Positions 31,020 to 41,689 of a stretch of DNA of 64,000 bases are shown one piece after another (the first letter of the stretch is position 1; the number at the start of each line of letters is the position of its first letter). Below the pieces are notes generated by a model. The model saw only the letters and a list, made by a program, of their open reading frames with translations, did no database searches and was not told where the DNA came from. Made by a program: the position numbers and the translations under genes. This stretch comes from an uncultured Colwellia sp. (GTDB lineage: Bacteria > Pseudomonadota > Gammaproteobacteria > Enterobacterales > Alteromonadaceae), in the NCBI GenBank assembly GCA_913058395.1, contig CAJXQI010000008.1, positions 1-64,000 of the forward strand, written 5' to 3'.

Positions 31020-32102
31020 CTAGCGTAGTTTCAAGGTTGCTAAACCTATAAGTACTAGCACTAATGAGATAATCCAAAAACGTACAATTACTCTTGGCTC
31101 TGGCCAACCCTTTAATTCATAATGATGATGAATTGGCGCCATGCGAAAAATGCGTTGTCCGCGTAATTTATATGAGCCCACCTGTAAAATGACCGATAAC
31201 GTTTCCATCACGAAAACACCACCCATAATAAATAGCACTAACTCTTGACGCACTAGCACAGCAATAACGCCTAATGCCGCACCTAATGCAAGTGAGCCAA
31301 CATCGCCCATAAATACTTGTGCTGGATAGGTGTTAAACCATAAAAAACCAAGACCTGCGCCAACAATTGCTGTACACACCACTACTAACTCACTGGCTAA
31401 AGCAATATGAGGAATATGTAGGTATTCAGAAAAAACGGCGTTACCTGTCATATAGGCAAAAATGGCAAAAGCTCCTGCCACCATAATGGTCGGAACAATA
31501 GCTAAACCATCTAGGCCATCGGTTAAGTTAACCGCATTGCTGGTTCCAACAATGACGAAATAAACCAAAGCAATGTAAAGTAGCCCTAACTGCGGTAATA
31601 CGTTTTTAATAAATGGAATTAATAACGTGGTTTCTTCTGGGCTTTGTGCAAACTGATATAAAAAGATAGCGGTTGCTAAGCCTGCAATGGTTTGCCAAAA
31701 ATATTTCCAACGGGCAATTAGTCCATTTGAGTCTTTACGAATAACCTTGCGATAATCATCAACAAAACCTATTAGGCCAAAACTAACTAAAACAAATAAC
31801 ACCACCCAAACATAGGTATTGCTTAAATCAGCCCACAACAACACACTGGTAACAATTGAGGCGAGAATTAAAATTCCGCCCATAGTCGGAGTACCTGATT
31901 TAGATAAGTGACTTTCTGGACCATCGTCACGAATTGTTTGTCCAATCTGCATTCTTTGCAAAGCACGGATCAGCTTAGGGCCAAAATATAACGATAAAGC
32001 TAATGCCGTTAACGTCGAGACAATTGCCCTAAATGTTAAGTAAGAAAAAACATTAAAGAATGAAAAATACTGAGTGAGAAATTCACCTAACCAAAGTAAC
32101 AT
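31020..32102 (-). CDS. mraY: Phospho-N-acetylmuramoyl-pentapeptide transferase
   Basis: Integral membrane enzyme that makes lipid I from UDP-MurNAc-pentapeptide and undecaprenyl phosphate. 360 aa, the E. coli length, when begun at MLLWLGEF (32102); this makes a 1-nt overlap with the murF stop. [29 protein letters not shown] (Asp-rich catalytic loop) and [13 protein letters not shown] are all present. About ten membrane segments. Confidence 0.97.
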   Translation of the reverse strand: MLLWLGEFLTQYFSFFNVFSYLTFRAIVSTLTALALSLYFGPKLIRALQRMQIGQTIRDDGPESHLSKSGTPTMGGILILASIVTSVLLWADLSNTYVWVVLFVLVSFGLIGFVDDYRKVIRKDSNGLIARWKYFWQTIAGLATAIFLYQFAQSPEETTLLIPFIKNVLPQLGLLYIALVYFVIVGTSNAVNLTDGLDGLAIVPTIMVAGAFAIFAYMTGNAVFSEYLHIPHIALASELVVVCTAIVGAGLGFLWFNTYPAQVFMGDVGSLALGAALGVIAVLVRQELVLFIMGGVFVMETLSVILQVGSYKLRGQRIFRMAPIHHHYELKGWPEPRVIVRFWIISLVLVLIGLATLKLR

Positions 32103-33502
32103 TATGCCTGCCCCTGCGTAGTCTGGCTGTTCTGCCATTTAATAATATCAGCCACTACGTATTCCATATGAGCACTGCGCGAACCTTTAACTAAAATTGT
32201 AATTTGTTGTGCTTCATCTTGAAGCAACTCTGTTAACCGTGACAATAATTTTCCTTTACTACTAAAATGTTGTGCTGATGATTCTTTGTCTTGATAAAAC
32301 GCATCCGATGTACTTTGACTAAGCACGCCTAAGGTTAATAAATCATCAATACCTTTGTCTTTTGCATGTTCGCCAACCTCTTGATGGTAACGACGTGCAT
32401 CACTACCTAGTTCGCCCATATCACCCAAAATTAGTACACGTCTACCAGGGTAACTGGCTAATAAATCTGATGCTGCGTTAATTGACTCAACATTCGCGTT
32501 GTAAGTGTCATCAATTAATTTGGTATTGTTATCGAGCTGATGTAAATTCAAACGCCCTTTTACCGGAGCCATTTCAGCTAAGCCTAAGCGGATATCATCT
32601 AAACTAGCACCGAATTCTAGCGCAATCGTGGCTGCTGCAACGGCATTACAAACGTTATGGTGCCCCGGTACAGTTAGCTCAATATAAGTACTGCCTTTGT
32701 TTGTCGTTAACTTAAAACTCGCGCAACCGTTATCATCAAGTACTTCTTCATGGCTGTAACAATCAGCAGTGCTTTGCGATGAAAAGCGGCGAACTTTTTT
32801 ATCATCTAAACGCCATTGCCATTTGTGTGCCCACTGACTGTCTTGGTTATAAACCGCAACACCGCCAGAAACCAAACCTTGAAAAATTTCACCTTTAGCT
32901 CGTGCCACGCCACATAAATCGCCAAAACCTTCTAAATGCGCTGCCGCAATATTATTTATCATTGCAACATCAGGTTTAACTAACGCAGAGGTGTAGGCTA
33001 TTTCACCGATATGATTAGCGCCTAACTCCACGACGGCAAAATCATGTTGTTGTTCTAAGCGTAATAATGTCAGCGGAACGCCTATATCGTTATTAAAGTT
33101 ACCGTTAGTCGCTAGTACATTACCTAAGCGTCCTAATATCGCGGCAACCATTTCTTTTACTGTGGTTTTACCACTACTACCAGTAATGGCGACAGCTTTG
33201 GGCGCAACTTTGCTTTTTACATAAGCACCAATTTGACCTAAGGCTTTATGGCTGTCTTCAACAACAATTTGGGCAATATCAATACCAGCAGTTTTTTGCT
33301 GCACGATAACCGCGCTACAACCAAGTTCGCTAGCTGATACGACAAATTTATGGCCATCAAAATTCGGGCCTTTTAACGCTAAAAAGACATCACCAGTATT
33401 TAATGCTCGACTATCTGTAGTGATGGCATTAATGATTAAATCCGTACCGACTAATTGGCCATCAATCGCTTGCGCTATTTCAGATAAACTTAATGGGATC
33501 AT
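32102..33502 (-). CDS. murF: UDP-MurNAc-tripeptide--D-alanyl-D-alanine ligase
   Basis: Adds D-Ala-D-Ala, the product of the nearby ddlB. 466 aa. ATP loop [13 protein letters not shown] near residue 108, then [25 protein letters not shown] and [11 protein letters not shown]. Overlaps murE by 4 nt at its start and mraY by 1 nt at its end, typical of tight translational coupling. Confidence 0.96.
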   Translation of the reverse strand: MIPLSLSEIAQAIDGQLVGTDLIINAITTDSRALNTGDVFLALKGPNFDGHKFVVSASELGCSAVIVQQKTAGIDIAQIVVEDSHKALGQIGAYVKSKVAPKAVAITGSSGKTTVKEMVAAILGRLGNVLATNGNFNNDIGVPLTLLRLEQQHDFAVVELGANHIGEIAYTSALVKPDVAMINNIAAAHLEGFGDLCGVARAKGEIFQGLVSGGVAVYNQDSQWAHKWQWRLDDKKVRRFSSQSTADCYSHEEVLDDNGCASFKLTTNKGSTYIELTVPGHHNVCNAVAAATIALEFGASLDDIRLGLAEMAPVKGRLNLHQLDNNTKLIDDTYNANVESINAASDLLASYPGRRVLILGDMGELGSDARRYHQEVGEHAKDKGIDDLLTLGVLSQSTSDAFYQDKESSAQHFSSKGKLLSRLTELLQDEAQQITILVKGSRSAHMEYVVADIIKWQNSQTTQGQA

Positions 33503-35100
33503 AATTCCACCTCGTTTTTAGCTGATTGAGAAGAAGCGTAAAATGAGCGAACAACTTCACGTTCATCATAATGCTTCTTTTCATTGCCAAAAATAATGTA
33601 ATCTTCATGGCCTTTGCCTGCGCAAAGTATCACATCATTAGCATCCGCTTGGCTTAGTGCAGTCAATACCGCTTGTTCTCTATCAAGTATTTTTATCGCG
33701 TTATCGGTTGTTGATAAACCGGCAATAATGGCATCAGCAATAGTGTCAGGATTTTCAGTACGCGGATTATCATTAGTAATAATGATGCGGTCAGCTTTGC
33801 TTTCTGCTACTTGCGCCATTAATGCACGCTTACCAGTATCACGATCACCGCCACAACCAAAAACGACCCAAAGCTTGCCATGACAATGCAAACGACAAGC
33901 ATCTAATGCACTCGAAAGAGCATCTGGCGTGTGGGCATAATCAACAACGGCGGTTGGCTTATTTTCAGCAGAAAAAGCTTCCATACGGCCGATAATAGGC
34001 ACTAAATGACTTACCGCTTGCGATATTGTATTAAGTGGAATGTTTTCAACCATTAACACTGCAATCGCTGCCAATAAATTTTCAACGTTAAAGTCACCAA
34101 GCAATTGGCTATGAATTTGGCATTGCCCCTGCTCAGTGTGTAATTCAAAGCTAACACCTGTCGCATGATGGCGAATATTACTTGCTTGAACAAAACGTGA
34201 ATAATGACGAATATTTTCATCACGACCATAAACAACGACAGGCTGAGCATTTGGCCAATTTTTTAACCATGTTTGAGCTTGCAAGTCATCACCATTTAAC
34301 ACCGCAACTTGCTCGGCAGAGCCTGAGAATATTTCATGCTTGGCTGCGGCGTATGCTGCCATAGTTTTGTGATAATCAAGATGGTCACGCGTTAAATTGG
34401 TAAAAACTGTGGTATTAAATAACTCAGTTGTTACGCGTTTTTGTGACAATGCATGTGAAGAAACTTCCATTGCGACATCAGAAATACTTTCTTCGGCAAA
34501 TAACGCTAGCAGCTGCTGCAGTTGCGTTGCACCAGGCGTAGTATTTTCAATCGCTTGTAACTGTGCCAATTTTCCTGCACCCGTTGTACCAATGACTGCA
34601 CAATTTCTTTGGCAATCATCAAGTAAATTGGCAATAATTTGACTAGTGCTGGTTTTACCATTGGTGCCTGTGATACCGATGATATTTAATTTATCTTCAG
34701 GCATACCGTAAAATGCTTTTGCAACGGCAAATAGCTTTTCGTTAAGCTGATAATAAGATAACACTGGTACTGGCACATGCTTAGCGTTAACTATCCAAGT
34801 AAGTTGCCCATGCTCAGCTGGCTTAAGTGTTTCAACTAATACCATTGCGCAATCAGCAGATATAGCTTGTTGAACAAATTCTCTACCATCACGCACGGTG
34901 CCAACAACTGCACAAAAAATATCTCCGCACTCAATTGCCCGTGTGTCATTGACTAAATTAGCACGACCATTAAGCTTGAAATATTGCGTAAGTTTGTCAT
35001 TTTCTTGCGCTGATAATGTTATTTCACCAAACGACAAAACTGCCTCTACAGCAGTTAATATTGTTGGGCGTTTATAAACGCGTAAAGCGTGATCAGACAT
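33499..35100 (-). CDS. murE: UDP-MurNAc-L-Ala-D-Glu--meso-diaminopimelate ligase
   Basis: Adds the third residue of the stem peptide. 533 aa from ATG 35100, which has AAGGAG 7 nt upstream; a longer TTG start at 35127 is rejected. ATP loop GITGTNGKTSTSQII is seen. The DNPRTENP motif identifies a meso-diaminopimelate-adding rather than lysine-adding enzyme, as expected for a Gram-negative. Overlaps the ftsI end by 8 nt. Confidence 0.96.
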   Translation of the reverse strand: MSDHALRVYKRPTILTAVEAVLSFGEITLSAQENDKLTQYFKLNGRANLVNDTRAIECGDIFCAVVGTVRDGREFVQQAISADCAMVLVETLKPAEHGQLTWIVNAKHVPVPVLSYYQLNEKLFAVAKAFYGMPEDKLNIIGITGTNGKTSTSQIIANLLDDCQRNCAVIGTTGAGKLAQLQAIENTTPGATQLQQLLALFAEESISDVAMEVSSHALSQKRVTTELFNTTVFTNLTRDHLDYHKTMAAYAAAKHEIFSGSAEQVAVLNGDDLQAQTWLKNWPNAQPVVVYGRDENIRHYSRFVQASNIRHHATGVSFELHTEQGQCQIHSQLLGDFNVENLLAAIAVLMVENIPLNTISQAVSHLVPIIGRMEAFSAENKPTAVVDYAHTPDALSSALDACRLHCHGKLWVVFGCGGDRDTGKRALMAQVAESKADRIIITNDNPRTENPDTIADAIIAGLSTTDNAIKILDREQAVLTALSQADANDVILCAGKGHEDYIIFGNEKKHYDEREVVRSFYASSQSAKNEVEL

Positions 35101-36862
35101 GGTCACGCTCCTTAGGGATTTTTTCAATTTTTGGCTCTGGTTGCAGCAAGGTTATTTTAGTGTTTGCATCAGGCGGAACATTCAGTAACCGCAGCGCCCC
35201 TTTCATTATTCTGGAAAATACCGGTGCGGCGACTTCGCCACCATGATACAGGTCTCCTCCGGGGTCATCGATAACCACTACCACGGCAATTTCGGGGTTC
35301 GAAATCGGGGCAACGCCGGCAAAAAGTCCGACATAATCATTACCATAGCCACCAGCAAAAGCTTTAATTGCGGTGCCACTTTTACCGCCAACGCGGTAAC
35401 CATCAACTTTTGCGACTGTATATTGTTCATTAACCACGTGCTCAAGCATTTCTACAACATTTTGGCTATGTTCTGCAGAAAAAATGCGTTCGTCATCGCC
35501 AGCAATTTGTGCAGACTGTTTTTGCTTTAAAATGGTTAACGGTTTTTTAATTCCGCCATTACCCAATGTGGAATAAAAGCGTGCCAATTGAATCGGCGTA
35601 ATAGCAACGCCATGTCCCCATGACAATGTCGCCAATTCAAACTTTGACCAACGAGATCTGTCATGCATCATGCCCGAGCTTTCACCGACTAAGCCAGTGC
35701 CAGTATCTTCCGAAAAGCCAGCATCAAAAAACTTGTCAATTAAGTAATCTTTCGGAACAGATAAAGCTAATTTTGTTGTGCCCATATTAGATGAATGCAC
35801 TAGTAACTCAGGCAAGGTAATTTTACCTAGATATCTAGGGTCGGCAACACGGCTACCGCCTAAACGCATCCAGCCAGGATACGTATCAACAATACTGTCT
35901 TTTTCAACACTACCAAACTCTAACGCCGTTAATACCGTTAATGGCTTCATTGTTGAACCAGGTTCGTAAATATCGGTAATAGCACGATTTCTAAAACGAT
36001 GAATTGCAACACCTGAACGATTATTTGGGTTATACGAAGGGCTATTCACTAGCGCTAACACTTCACCTGTATGAACATTGGTTACAACCGCAGAGCCTGA
36101 AGTAGCTTTGAAAGCTTTTACAGCGCCTTTTAATTCACGATAAGCCAATGCTTGAATACGTTGATCAATACTTAAGGTGATATCTTTCGGCGGGGTCGCT
36201 TCTTTAACTGAAAGTATTTCAATTTTTCTGCCTTTGGCATCTTTACGGTATCTTTTTTCGCCATTTTCACCGGTCAATAGTTGGTCGTAAACACGCTCAA
36301 CGCCTTCAATGCCTTTATCGTCAACATTAGTAAAGCCAACAACATGAGCACTAATTTCACCGGTAGGATAAAAGCGTTTTGACTCTTTACGTAAATGTAT
36401 ACCTGGAATTTTTAGTTCTCGAATATAGTTCGCCATTGCAGGGGCAACTTTGCGCTCAATATAAACAAAACGTTTACGAGGATTTTTTGTCACTCTAACT
36501 TTTAATTTATTAACACTTTGGCCAAGCACGTCAGCTAATGCCTGCCAGTGTTTATCCATCGAAAGTGCATTACTTTCAAAAATAATTTTTGGATCAGCCC
36601 AAACCGTTTCCACGGGTACACTAATCGCTAATTCATGACCATTTCGATCAACGATAGAGCCTCGTTGTACGGTTTTAGTATTGGTGCGCAGTGAACGGTT
36701 ATCGCCCTGCTTTTTCAACATATCTGGTTCAATAACTTGAATGTAAGCAGTGCGTGCCATCAAGCCAGCATAAATCAGCACAACCGCAGCTAACACAACG
36801 TAAAAACGCCATGCCACTGTATTTGGGTTGTTTTGTGTTGATTTTTTCACTGCTCTACTCAC
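35093..36862 (-). CDS. ftsI: Septal penicillin-binding protein 3 (FtsI)
   Basis: Class B PBP, transpeptidase of the divisome. 589 aa. One membrane segment at about 19-38, a pedestal domain (RGSIVDRNGHELA), and the transpeptidase domain with the three catalytic motifs: STMK in EPGSTMKPLT, SSN in VHSSNMGTTK, and KSGT in GGKSGTAIK. Its start overlaps the ftsL stop by 4 nt. Confidence 0.96.
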   Translation of the reverse strand: MSRAVKKSTQNNPNTVAWRFYVVLAAVVLIYAGLMARTAYIQVIEPDMLKKQGDNRSLRTNTKTVQRGSIVDRNGHELAISVPVETVWADPKIIFESNALSMDKHWQALADVLGQSVNKLKVRVTKNPRKRFVYIERKVAPAMANYIRELKIPGIHLRKESKRFYPTGEISAHVVGFTNVDDKGIEGVERVYDQLLTGENGEKRYRKDAKGRKIEILSVKEATPPKDITLSIDQRIQALAYRELKGAVKAFKATSGSAVVTNVHTGEVLALVNSPSYNPNNRSGVAIHRFRNRAITDIYEPGSTMKPLTVLTALEFGSVEKDSIVDTYPGWMRLGGSRVADPRYLGKITLPELLVHSSNMGTTKLALSVPKDYLIDKFFDAGFSEDTGTGLVGESSGMMHDRSRWSKFELATLSWGHGVAITPIQLARFYSTLGNGGIKKPLTILKQKQSAQIAGDDERIFSAEHSQNVVEMLEHVVNEQYTVAKVDGYRVGGKSGTAIKAFAGGYGNDYVGLFAGVAPISNPEIAVVVVIDDPGGDLYHGGEVAAPVFSRIMKGALRLLNVPPDANTKITLLQPEPKIEKIPKERDHV

Positions 36863-37173
36863 GGCAATTTAATAATGATTTCCGAGCTTGCGCCCGGTCT
36901 TGCCATATTAAGTTGCTTCTCAGCTCTACTTTCTATGGCGCTATGCTCAGCTAAACTATTCTGTTCTAACAGTAAATTACGCCATTCATTTTCTAGCGCA
37001 TCTCGTTCTGTTAATAACACTTCAATTGCACTGGTGGTTTGCCGATTCAGATGGGTGAAATAAATCACCGCAAATGCTGAGCCAACCACCAATACTAAAA
37101 TTCCGTAAATCAATAAATGGCGTCGAATGTCGTGCCATATGTCGGAAACTAACACAACATTCTTGGTTGCCAT
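36859..37173 (-). CDS. ftsL: Cell division protein FtsL
   Basis: 104 aa bitopic protein: short basic cytoplasmic tail, membrane helix (LLIYGILVLVVGSAFAVIYF, about 19-38), and a periplasmic leucine-zipper coiled coil (LLTERDALENEWRNLLLEQNSLAEHSAIE). It forms the FtsQLB subcomplex that activates FtsWI. Sequence families of FtsL are poorly conserved, but position between rsmH and ftsI makes the call safe. Confidence 0.93.
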   Translation of the reverse strand: MATKNVVLVSDIWHDIRRHLLIYGILVLVVGSAFAVIYFTHLNRQTTSAIEVLLTERDALENEWRNLLLEQNSLAEHSAIESRAEKQLNMARPGASSEIIIKLP

Positions 37174-37188
37174 TCTAAAGCACCATTG

Positions 37189-38130
37189 CTAGCGCGCTAA
37201 TCTCTCTGCAACTCGCAAAACCGAGCTACGCGAACGCACATTCTCTGAGACTTCATTTTTTGTTGGCTTAAGCTTTTTGCCGATTAAGGCTAAGCTCTTG
37301 CCTTTATTTAATTCTTCTTCACTGATTGGCAACCCACGTGGCACTTTTTTCGCTTGTGAATGCTTTTTCATAAATTGTTTTACTAAGCGATCTTCCAATG
37401 AATGAAAACTGATCACCGTTAAACGACCACCGGTTTTAAGTACAGATAATGAAGCTGCTAGTACTTTTTCAATTTGTTCTAGCTCACTATTAATGTACAT
37501 GCGGATGGCTTGAAAGCTGCGAGTCGCGGGATGCTTTTTAATTTCTCTTTGTGGTGCTGTTTTCTTAATTAATTGCGCTAGTTGCCCTGTTCTTGTTAAT
37601 GGCGTTTCTTCACGTTCGTCAACAATGGCATTAGCAATTCGCCATGCGTGCTTTTCTTCACCAAAAGTTCGTAATACCCAAGTAATATCTTCCACGTCAG
37701 CCACTGCCAACCATTCTGCGGCAGTTTGTCCGCGCGTGGTGTCCATACGCATATCTAGTGGACCATCTTTCATAAAACTAAAGCCACGTTCCGCTTCATC
37801 TAATTGCGGTGAAGACACACCAAGGTCAAGCAATATGCCGTCAATTTTTTCTAGCAATTGGTGCTTTTCAACAATGCTTTGTAAATCAGCAAAACCAAAA
37901 TGTTCAATGATAAACCTATCATCGTCTGCATATTTTTCTGCAGCGGCAATGGCTGTAGGATCTCTATCAATTGCAATTAAACGTCCGTTAGGCCCAAGAT
38001 TATCTAAGATCAAACCTGAGTGTCCGCCACGCCCAAAAGTACAATCGATATAAACACCGTCAGGCTTTATCGCCAAGCCGGTGATCGATTCATCAAGCAA
38101 TACTGAAATATGTGATTTGTCTTGTTGCAT
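37189..38130 (-). CDS. rsmH: 16S rRNA (cytosine1402-N4)-methyltransferase RsmH
   Basis: SAM-dependent methyltransferase formerly MraW. 313 aa. [13 protein letters not shown] start, SAM motif [40 protein letters not shown], and the C-terminal [13 protein letters not shown] are all diagnostic. 15 bp before ftsL and about 50 bp after mraZ in transcription order. Confidence 0.97.
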   Translation of the reverse strand: MQQDKSHISVLLDESITGLAIKPDGVYIDCTFGRGGHSGLILDNLGPNGRLIAIDRDPTAIAAAEKYADDDRFIIEHFGFADLQSIVEKHQLLEKIDGILLDLGVSSPQLDEAERGFSFMKDGPLDMRMDTTRGQTAAEWLAVADVEDITWVLRTFGEEKHAWRIANAIVDEREETPLTRTGQLAQLIKKTAPQREIKKHPATRSFQAIRMYINSELEQIEKVLAASLSVLKTGGRLTVISFHSLEDRLVKQFMKKHSQAKKVPRGLPISEEELNKGKSLALIGKKLKPTKNEVSENVRSRSSVLRVAERLAR

Positions 38131-38179
38131 TAGATTTTGTTAACGCCAGTTGTTTTCATTAATGTCATTTACTGATTTA

Positions 38180-38638
38180 TTACAAAGATAAATCCAGTAA
38201 GCGATCAGTCAGTTCAATTTCACCCGACTGAATTTTTGCAATACCTTGCTGCATTTGAGCTTGCCATGCGCTTTCGGTCCAAATTTCAAACTTTCTTAAT
38301 TGCCCTACCAACATTAAACTTTTTTCAAGTCCCGCATGCTGGCGTAAAGGCCCGTTAATTAACAAACGGCCACTTTTATCAATTTCACAATCTGAAGCGT
38401 TGCCCAAAAGTACTTGCTGTAATAGTCGTTCTTGTGAATTCATACTCGAAAGGTTACAAAGTTTTAACTCTATTTCTTCCCATTCGGGCAGTGGATATAA
38501 CAATAAACATGGATGCTGAATATCAACTGTACAGACCATTTTTCCTTGGCAATCGGCAAATAGCTCCTCGCGATACCGCGTAGGTATCGTAATTCGATTT
38601 TTACTATCTAACGTTATTGCGCTTGCGCCTCTATACAT
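38180..38638 (-). CDS. mraZ: Transcriptional regulator MraZ
   Basis: 152 aa with two AbrB/MraZ-type swapped-hairpin domains: the first starts RGASAITLDSKNRITIPTRYRE, the second includes DCEIDKSGRLLINGPLRQHAGL. In E. coli MraZ represses its own operon by binding TGGGN repeats in the mra promoter. First gene of the dcw cluster; the predicted boxes are directly upstream. Confidence 0.96.
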   Translation of the reverse strand: MYRGASAITLDSKNRITIPTRYREELFADCQGKMVCTVDIQHPCLLLYPLPEWEEIELKLCNLSSMNSQERLLQQVLLGNASDCEIDKSGRLLINGPLRQHAGLEKSLMLVGQLRKFEIWTESAWQAQMQQGIAKIQSGEIELTDRLLDLSL

Positions 38639-38671
38639 AATTCGCTTTAGTGTTTTGAGATCACTCGTGAT

Positions 38672-38696
38672 CCACTATTTCCCACATTTCACCACA
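38672..38696 (-). promoter_or_regulatory. MraZ-box operator, three repeats at 10-bp period
   Basis: On the minus strand GTGGTGAAAT, GTGGGAAATA and GTGGATCACG follow each other directly, so the GTGG cores (complement CCAC at 38672, 38682 and 38692) are exactly 10 bp apart. This is the layout of the MraZ operator described in E. coli (TGGGN units with 5-nt spacers). Only the middle unit carries the full TGGG. Confidence 0.8.
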
Positions 38697-38703
38697 ATGA
38701 TAC

Positions 38704-38733
38704 AGTTTAGTGAGTAAAGTCAACTTATGTCAA
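38704..38733 (-). promoter_or_regulatory. Probable mra promoter of the dcw cluster
   Basis: Minus-strand -35 TTGACA (38728-38733) and -10 TAAACT (38704-38709) with an 18-bp spacer, immediately upstream of the MraZ boxes. An alternative pair, TTGACT with TATCAT, has only a 15-bp spacer. Confidence 0.6.
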
Positions 38734-38791
38734 GCAAAGTTTTTGTAATTTGATCGCTTGGAACGCCTATAAAATAAAGGCTTAGAGGGAA

Positions 38792-38820
38792 GTGGATGAA
38801 ATAGTGGGCTTTTGTGGATC
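38792..38820 (+). promoter_or_regulatory. Second, inverted cluster of MraZ-box-like repeats
   Basis: On the plus strand GTGG occurs at 38792, 38804 and 38814 (GTGGATGAAATA, GTGGGCTTTT, GTGGATCA). Spacings are 12 and 10 bp. The last unit, GTGGATCA, is identical to the last unit of the mraZ-proximal operator but on the other strand. Function is inferred only. Confidence 0.45.
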
Positions 38821-38922
38821 AGATGCCCAAGTTTGACAAAAAAATTAGTTTTTTACGCCAAATTTGCCTTTCACCTGTCACAAATTAGCGACAGTAGGGT
38901 CAAATTTTGCATATTTGTGGAG

Positions 38923-40029
38923 CTAATCAGTTGGATACAAAAGAAACAGTTCGCCTTTCAACTCAATTGACAACTCTGAACCAACACTAAACAATTGTTG
39001 GCTATAAAAACTCAGTTGTACAAATGATAACGCTGAAGATTGCTCAATGCTATTGAGCAAGTAATGATAGCCCTGCTCGGTAACGCCAATATGTTCAATA
39101 ATGACATTTGCGCTTTGCTCTGGGCATAAAGCAATATCATTCGGTTTTACTAACAATTGATAGTACTTGTCATTTTCCGTCGTTTGATTAGTTACCAATT
39201 CACTGACATTACTAATAACATCTGCCGTTAATAAGCCAATATTGGACTTGAGCTTTTGCTCATTTTCAATAGTAACCGTTTGTACCGGTAACCAACTTCC
39301 CAACTGCAAAAAGTCAGCCACTTGCCAACTATTTGGTTGTTGGCATACTAAAGCTGGAGGGCCTACCTGTAAAACATGGCCTTGGTGCATTACGGCAATT
39401 TTGTCAGCAAAGGTAAACACTTCATCTTTATTATGAGTAACAAAGATAGCGGTCATGTTTAAACGTTTTAACAACTGTCTGATCTCAATCATCAATTCAT
39501 TACGTAACCTAGCATCAATATTTGAAAATGGCTCATCAAGCAATAATAAACTTGGTTGTGGTGCTAACGCACGCGCAATAGCAACACGTTGTTGTTGCCC
39601 GCCCGATAATTGATGCGGGTAGCGATCAGAAAACTCAGTAAGTTCAAGTAAGGTTAATAATTCCTTGCAGCGTTGCTGTTGCTCAACTTTTTCTAGTTTT
39701 CTAATGCCAAAACAAATGTTTTCTGTCACTGATAAATGCGGAAACAAGGCGTAGTCTTGGAAGATCATGCCTATATTGCGCTGTTCCGCTGGCAACATAT
39801 TTTTTTGAGAAATAAGCAATGGCGAATTATCTTCCCGCTGAATACATATTTCACCGTCTGACTGCTCAATAAAACCAGCCAAAGTATTAAGTAATGTCGT
39901 TTTACCACAGCCACTGGGGCCAACAAGCCCTAATATTTCGCCTTTATTCAATGACAGTTCAACGTCAGATAAAATTGATTTGTTTTGCAACTTAACCATT
40001 AAGTTGTCAATTTTGATCAGTTCGTTCAC
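38923..40029 (-). CDS. fbpC: Ferric iron ABC transporter, ATP-binding protein (FbpC-type)
   Basis: 368 aa. Walker A GPSGCGKTT at 37-45, signature LSGGQQQR at 141-148, Walker B LLLLDEP at 161-167, and a C-terminal TOBE-like regulatory part. The family is that of FbpC/PotA-type importers; iron rather than polyamine or thiamine is inferred from the adjacent binding protein and the Fur box. Overlaps the permease gene by 4 nt. Confidence 0.87.
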   Translation of the reverse strand: MNELIKIDNLMVKLQNKSILSDVELSLNKGEILGLVGPSGCGKTTLLNTLAGFIEQSDGEICIQREDNSPLLISQKNMLPAEQRNIGMIFQDYALFPHLSVTENICFGIRKLEKVEQQQRCKELLTLLELTEFSDRYPHQLSGGQQQRVAIARALAPQPSLLLLDEPFSNIDARLRNELMIEIRQLLKRLNMTAIFVTHNKDEVFTFADKIAVMHQGHVLQVGPPALVCQQPNSWQVADFLQLGSWLPVQTVTIENEQKLKSNIGLLTADVISNVSELVTNQTTENDKYYQLLVKPNDIALCPEQSANVIIEHIGVTEQGYHYLLNSIEQSSALSFVQLSFYSQQLFSVGSELSIELKGELFLLYPTD

Positions 40030-41654
40030 TTGCTGTCCTTTTGACGATTTAGAAAGATAATCGGTAATAAGCCAAACAGTACGATTAAAATTGCGCCTAA
40101 CGCGCCTTGTTCTAAACGTTCATCTGAAATCAGTTGGTATATTTGCGTACTCAGGGTTTCAAAATTAAAAGGTCTTAGTAACAGTACTGCTGGTAATTCC
40201 TTCATTGCTTCAACAAAAACTAATAACCACGCAACCAATATCGACGATTTTAACAGAGGTAAGTGCACCCGTAATACGGTTGGCACTAATTTAACCCCTA
40301 AACTCCCTGGTGCTAAATCAAGTGATTTAGGAATTTGGCCAATTCCTGCTGAAATTGTACCATTTGCAATAGCAGAAAACCTGACGACATAAGCAAATAT
40401 AATGGCAAAAACAGTACCGGATAAAATTAAGCCTGGCGCTTTAAATTCAAAAAATTTGGCCATTGCGTTAATCGCATGATCTAACGGTCCAAACGTAGCT
40501 AACATTGCCATCGCTAATACGGTGCCTGGAATTGCATAGCCAAAGCCCGAAATCTGCAACGGCAACATACGCCACTTGCTATGATGTAAACGATGAAACA
40601 ACGCTAAAAGCAACGCAATGAAGGTAGCGATAGTAGCGCTATAAGTAGCGACTTTAATACTATTGCCGCCCGTGTCGATTAAACTTAATAGTTGCTGATA
40701 GTCAGCATAATCAATTGCCATGACAAGCAATAAAAATACCGGTAATAAGAAACCTGCAATGACTAAGGCCCAACAAAAAATACTCGCCAGTACTTGTTGT
40801 CCCATTGAAAGTACTTTTAACTCTTGCTGTGTATTAGGTCGACTTGATTGATGACGCTGTCCTGCCCGCGCTTTTTGCTCCGCTACCACCACAAATAATA
40901 CCAACAACATTAGCATGCTGGCTAAAGCATTAGCTGCTGCAAAATCACCATACCCCAACCAAGTATCATAAATGGCCGTCGTCAAGGTGTTAACAGCAAA
41001 ATACTGCACAGTTGCAAAATCAGCAAGCGTTTCCATGATCACTAAGGTTAAAGATACTGCAATGGCAGGACGCGCTAGCGGCAGCGCTATTTGGTAAAAA
41101 CTTTGCTTTTCTGTGCAGCCTAATAAACGACTAGCACGTAATAGATTTCTATCTTGATTTTCAAATGCTGTACGAGTCAGCATATAAACATAAGGGAATA
41201 ACACTAAGGCAATAACAACCGCTGCACCGCCTAAGGTTCTAATATCGAAAAAGTAATAATCACTAGGTGATTGCCAGCCAAACCACTCACGCAAAAAGCG
41301 TTGCACAGGACCGGCATAATCAAATAAATCAGTATATAGATAAGCAACTAAATAGGCAGGCATTGCTAACGGCAGCATCAACAACCATCGTAATTGTTTA
41401 GCCATAAAGATATTGGTTTGACTTATTAAAGCCGCGGCGGGAACACCAAAGCATAATGACAGCGCAGCAACAGACAGCCCAAGCCATAAGGTATTACTTA
41501 AGTATTGCGGTAATACTGTTGACCACAAATGGAGAAATAGATCGGTAGAGGCGTTTATACCAGCGAACACCATCACCAATACAGGCACCATAAGTGCTAA
41601 TGCAAAAAACCAGCTGAAGAATCTCCAGCTGGTGCTTTTATTACCTGTTATCAC
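40026..41654 (-). CDS. fbpB: Ferric iron ABC transporter, fused double permease (FbpB-type)
   Basis: 542 aa with about twelve membrane segments in two homologous halves, each a BPD_transp_1 domain with an EAA loop (ASRLLGCTEKQSFYQIALPLARPAI in the first half; DLAPGSLG...VHLPLLKSSI in the second). The fusion of two permease units is typical of FbpB/SfuB iron and ThiP thiamine importers. Iron is favoured by context. 35 bp after the binding-protein gene. Confidence 0.88.
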   Translation of the reverse strand: MITGNKSTSWRFFSWFFALALMVPVLVMVFAGINASTDLFLHLWSTVLPQYLSNTLWLGLSVAALSLCFGVPAAALISQTNIFMAKQLRWLLMLPLAMPAYLVAYLYTDLFDYAGPVQRFLREWFGWQSPSDYYFFDIRTLGGAAVVIALVLFPYVYMLTRTAFENQDRNLLRASRLLGCTEKQSFYQIALPLARPAIAVSLTLVIMETLADFATVQYFAVNTLTTAIYDTWLGYGDFAAANALASMLMLLVLFVVVAEQKARAGQRHQSSRPNTQQELKVLSMGQQVLASIFCWALVIAGFLLPVFLLLVMAIDYADYQQLLSLIDTGGNSIKVATYSATIATFIALLLALFHRLHHSKWRMLPLQISGFGYAIPGTVLAMAMLATFGPLDHAINAMAKFFEFKAPGLILSGTVFAIIFAYVVRFSAIANGTISAGIGQIPKSLDLAPGSLGVKLVPTVLRVHLPLLKSSILVAWLLVFVEAMKELPAVLLLRPFNFETLSTQIYQLISDERLEQGALGAILIVLFGLLPIIFLNRQKDSK

Positions 41655-41689
41655 AACAAATTAACTTCAAAAATACGCCAATTAATAAA

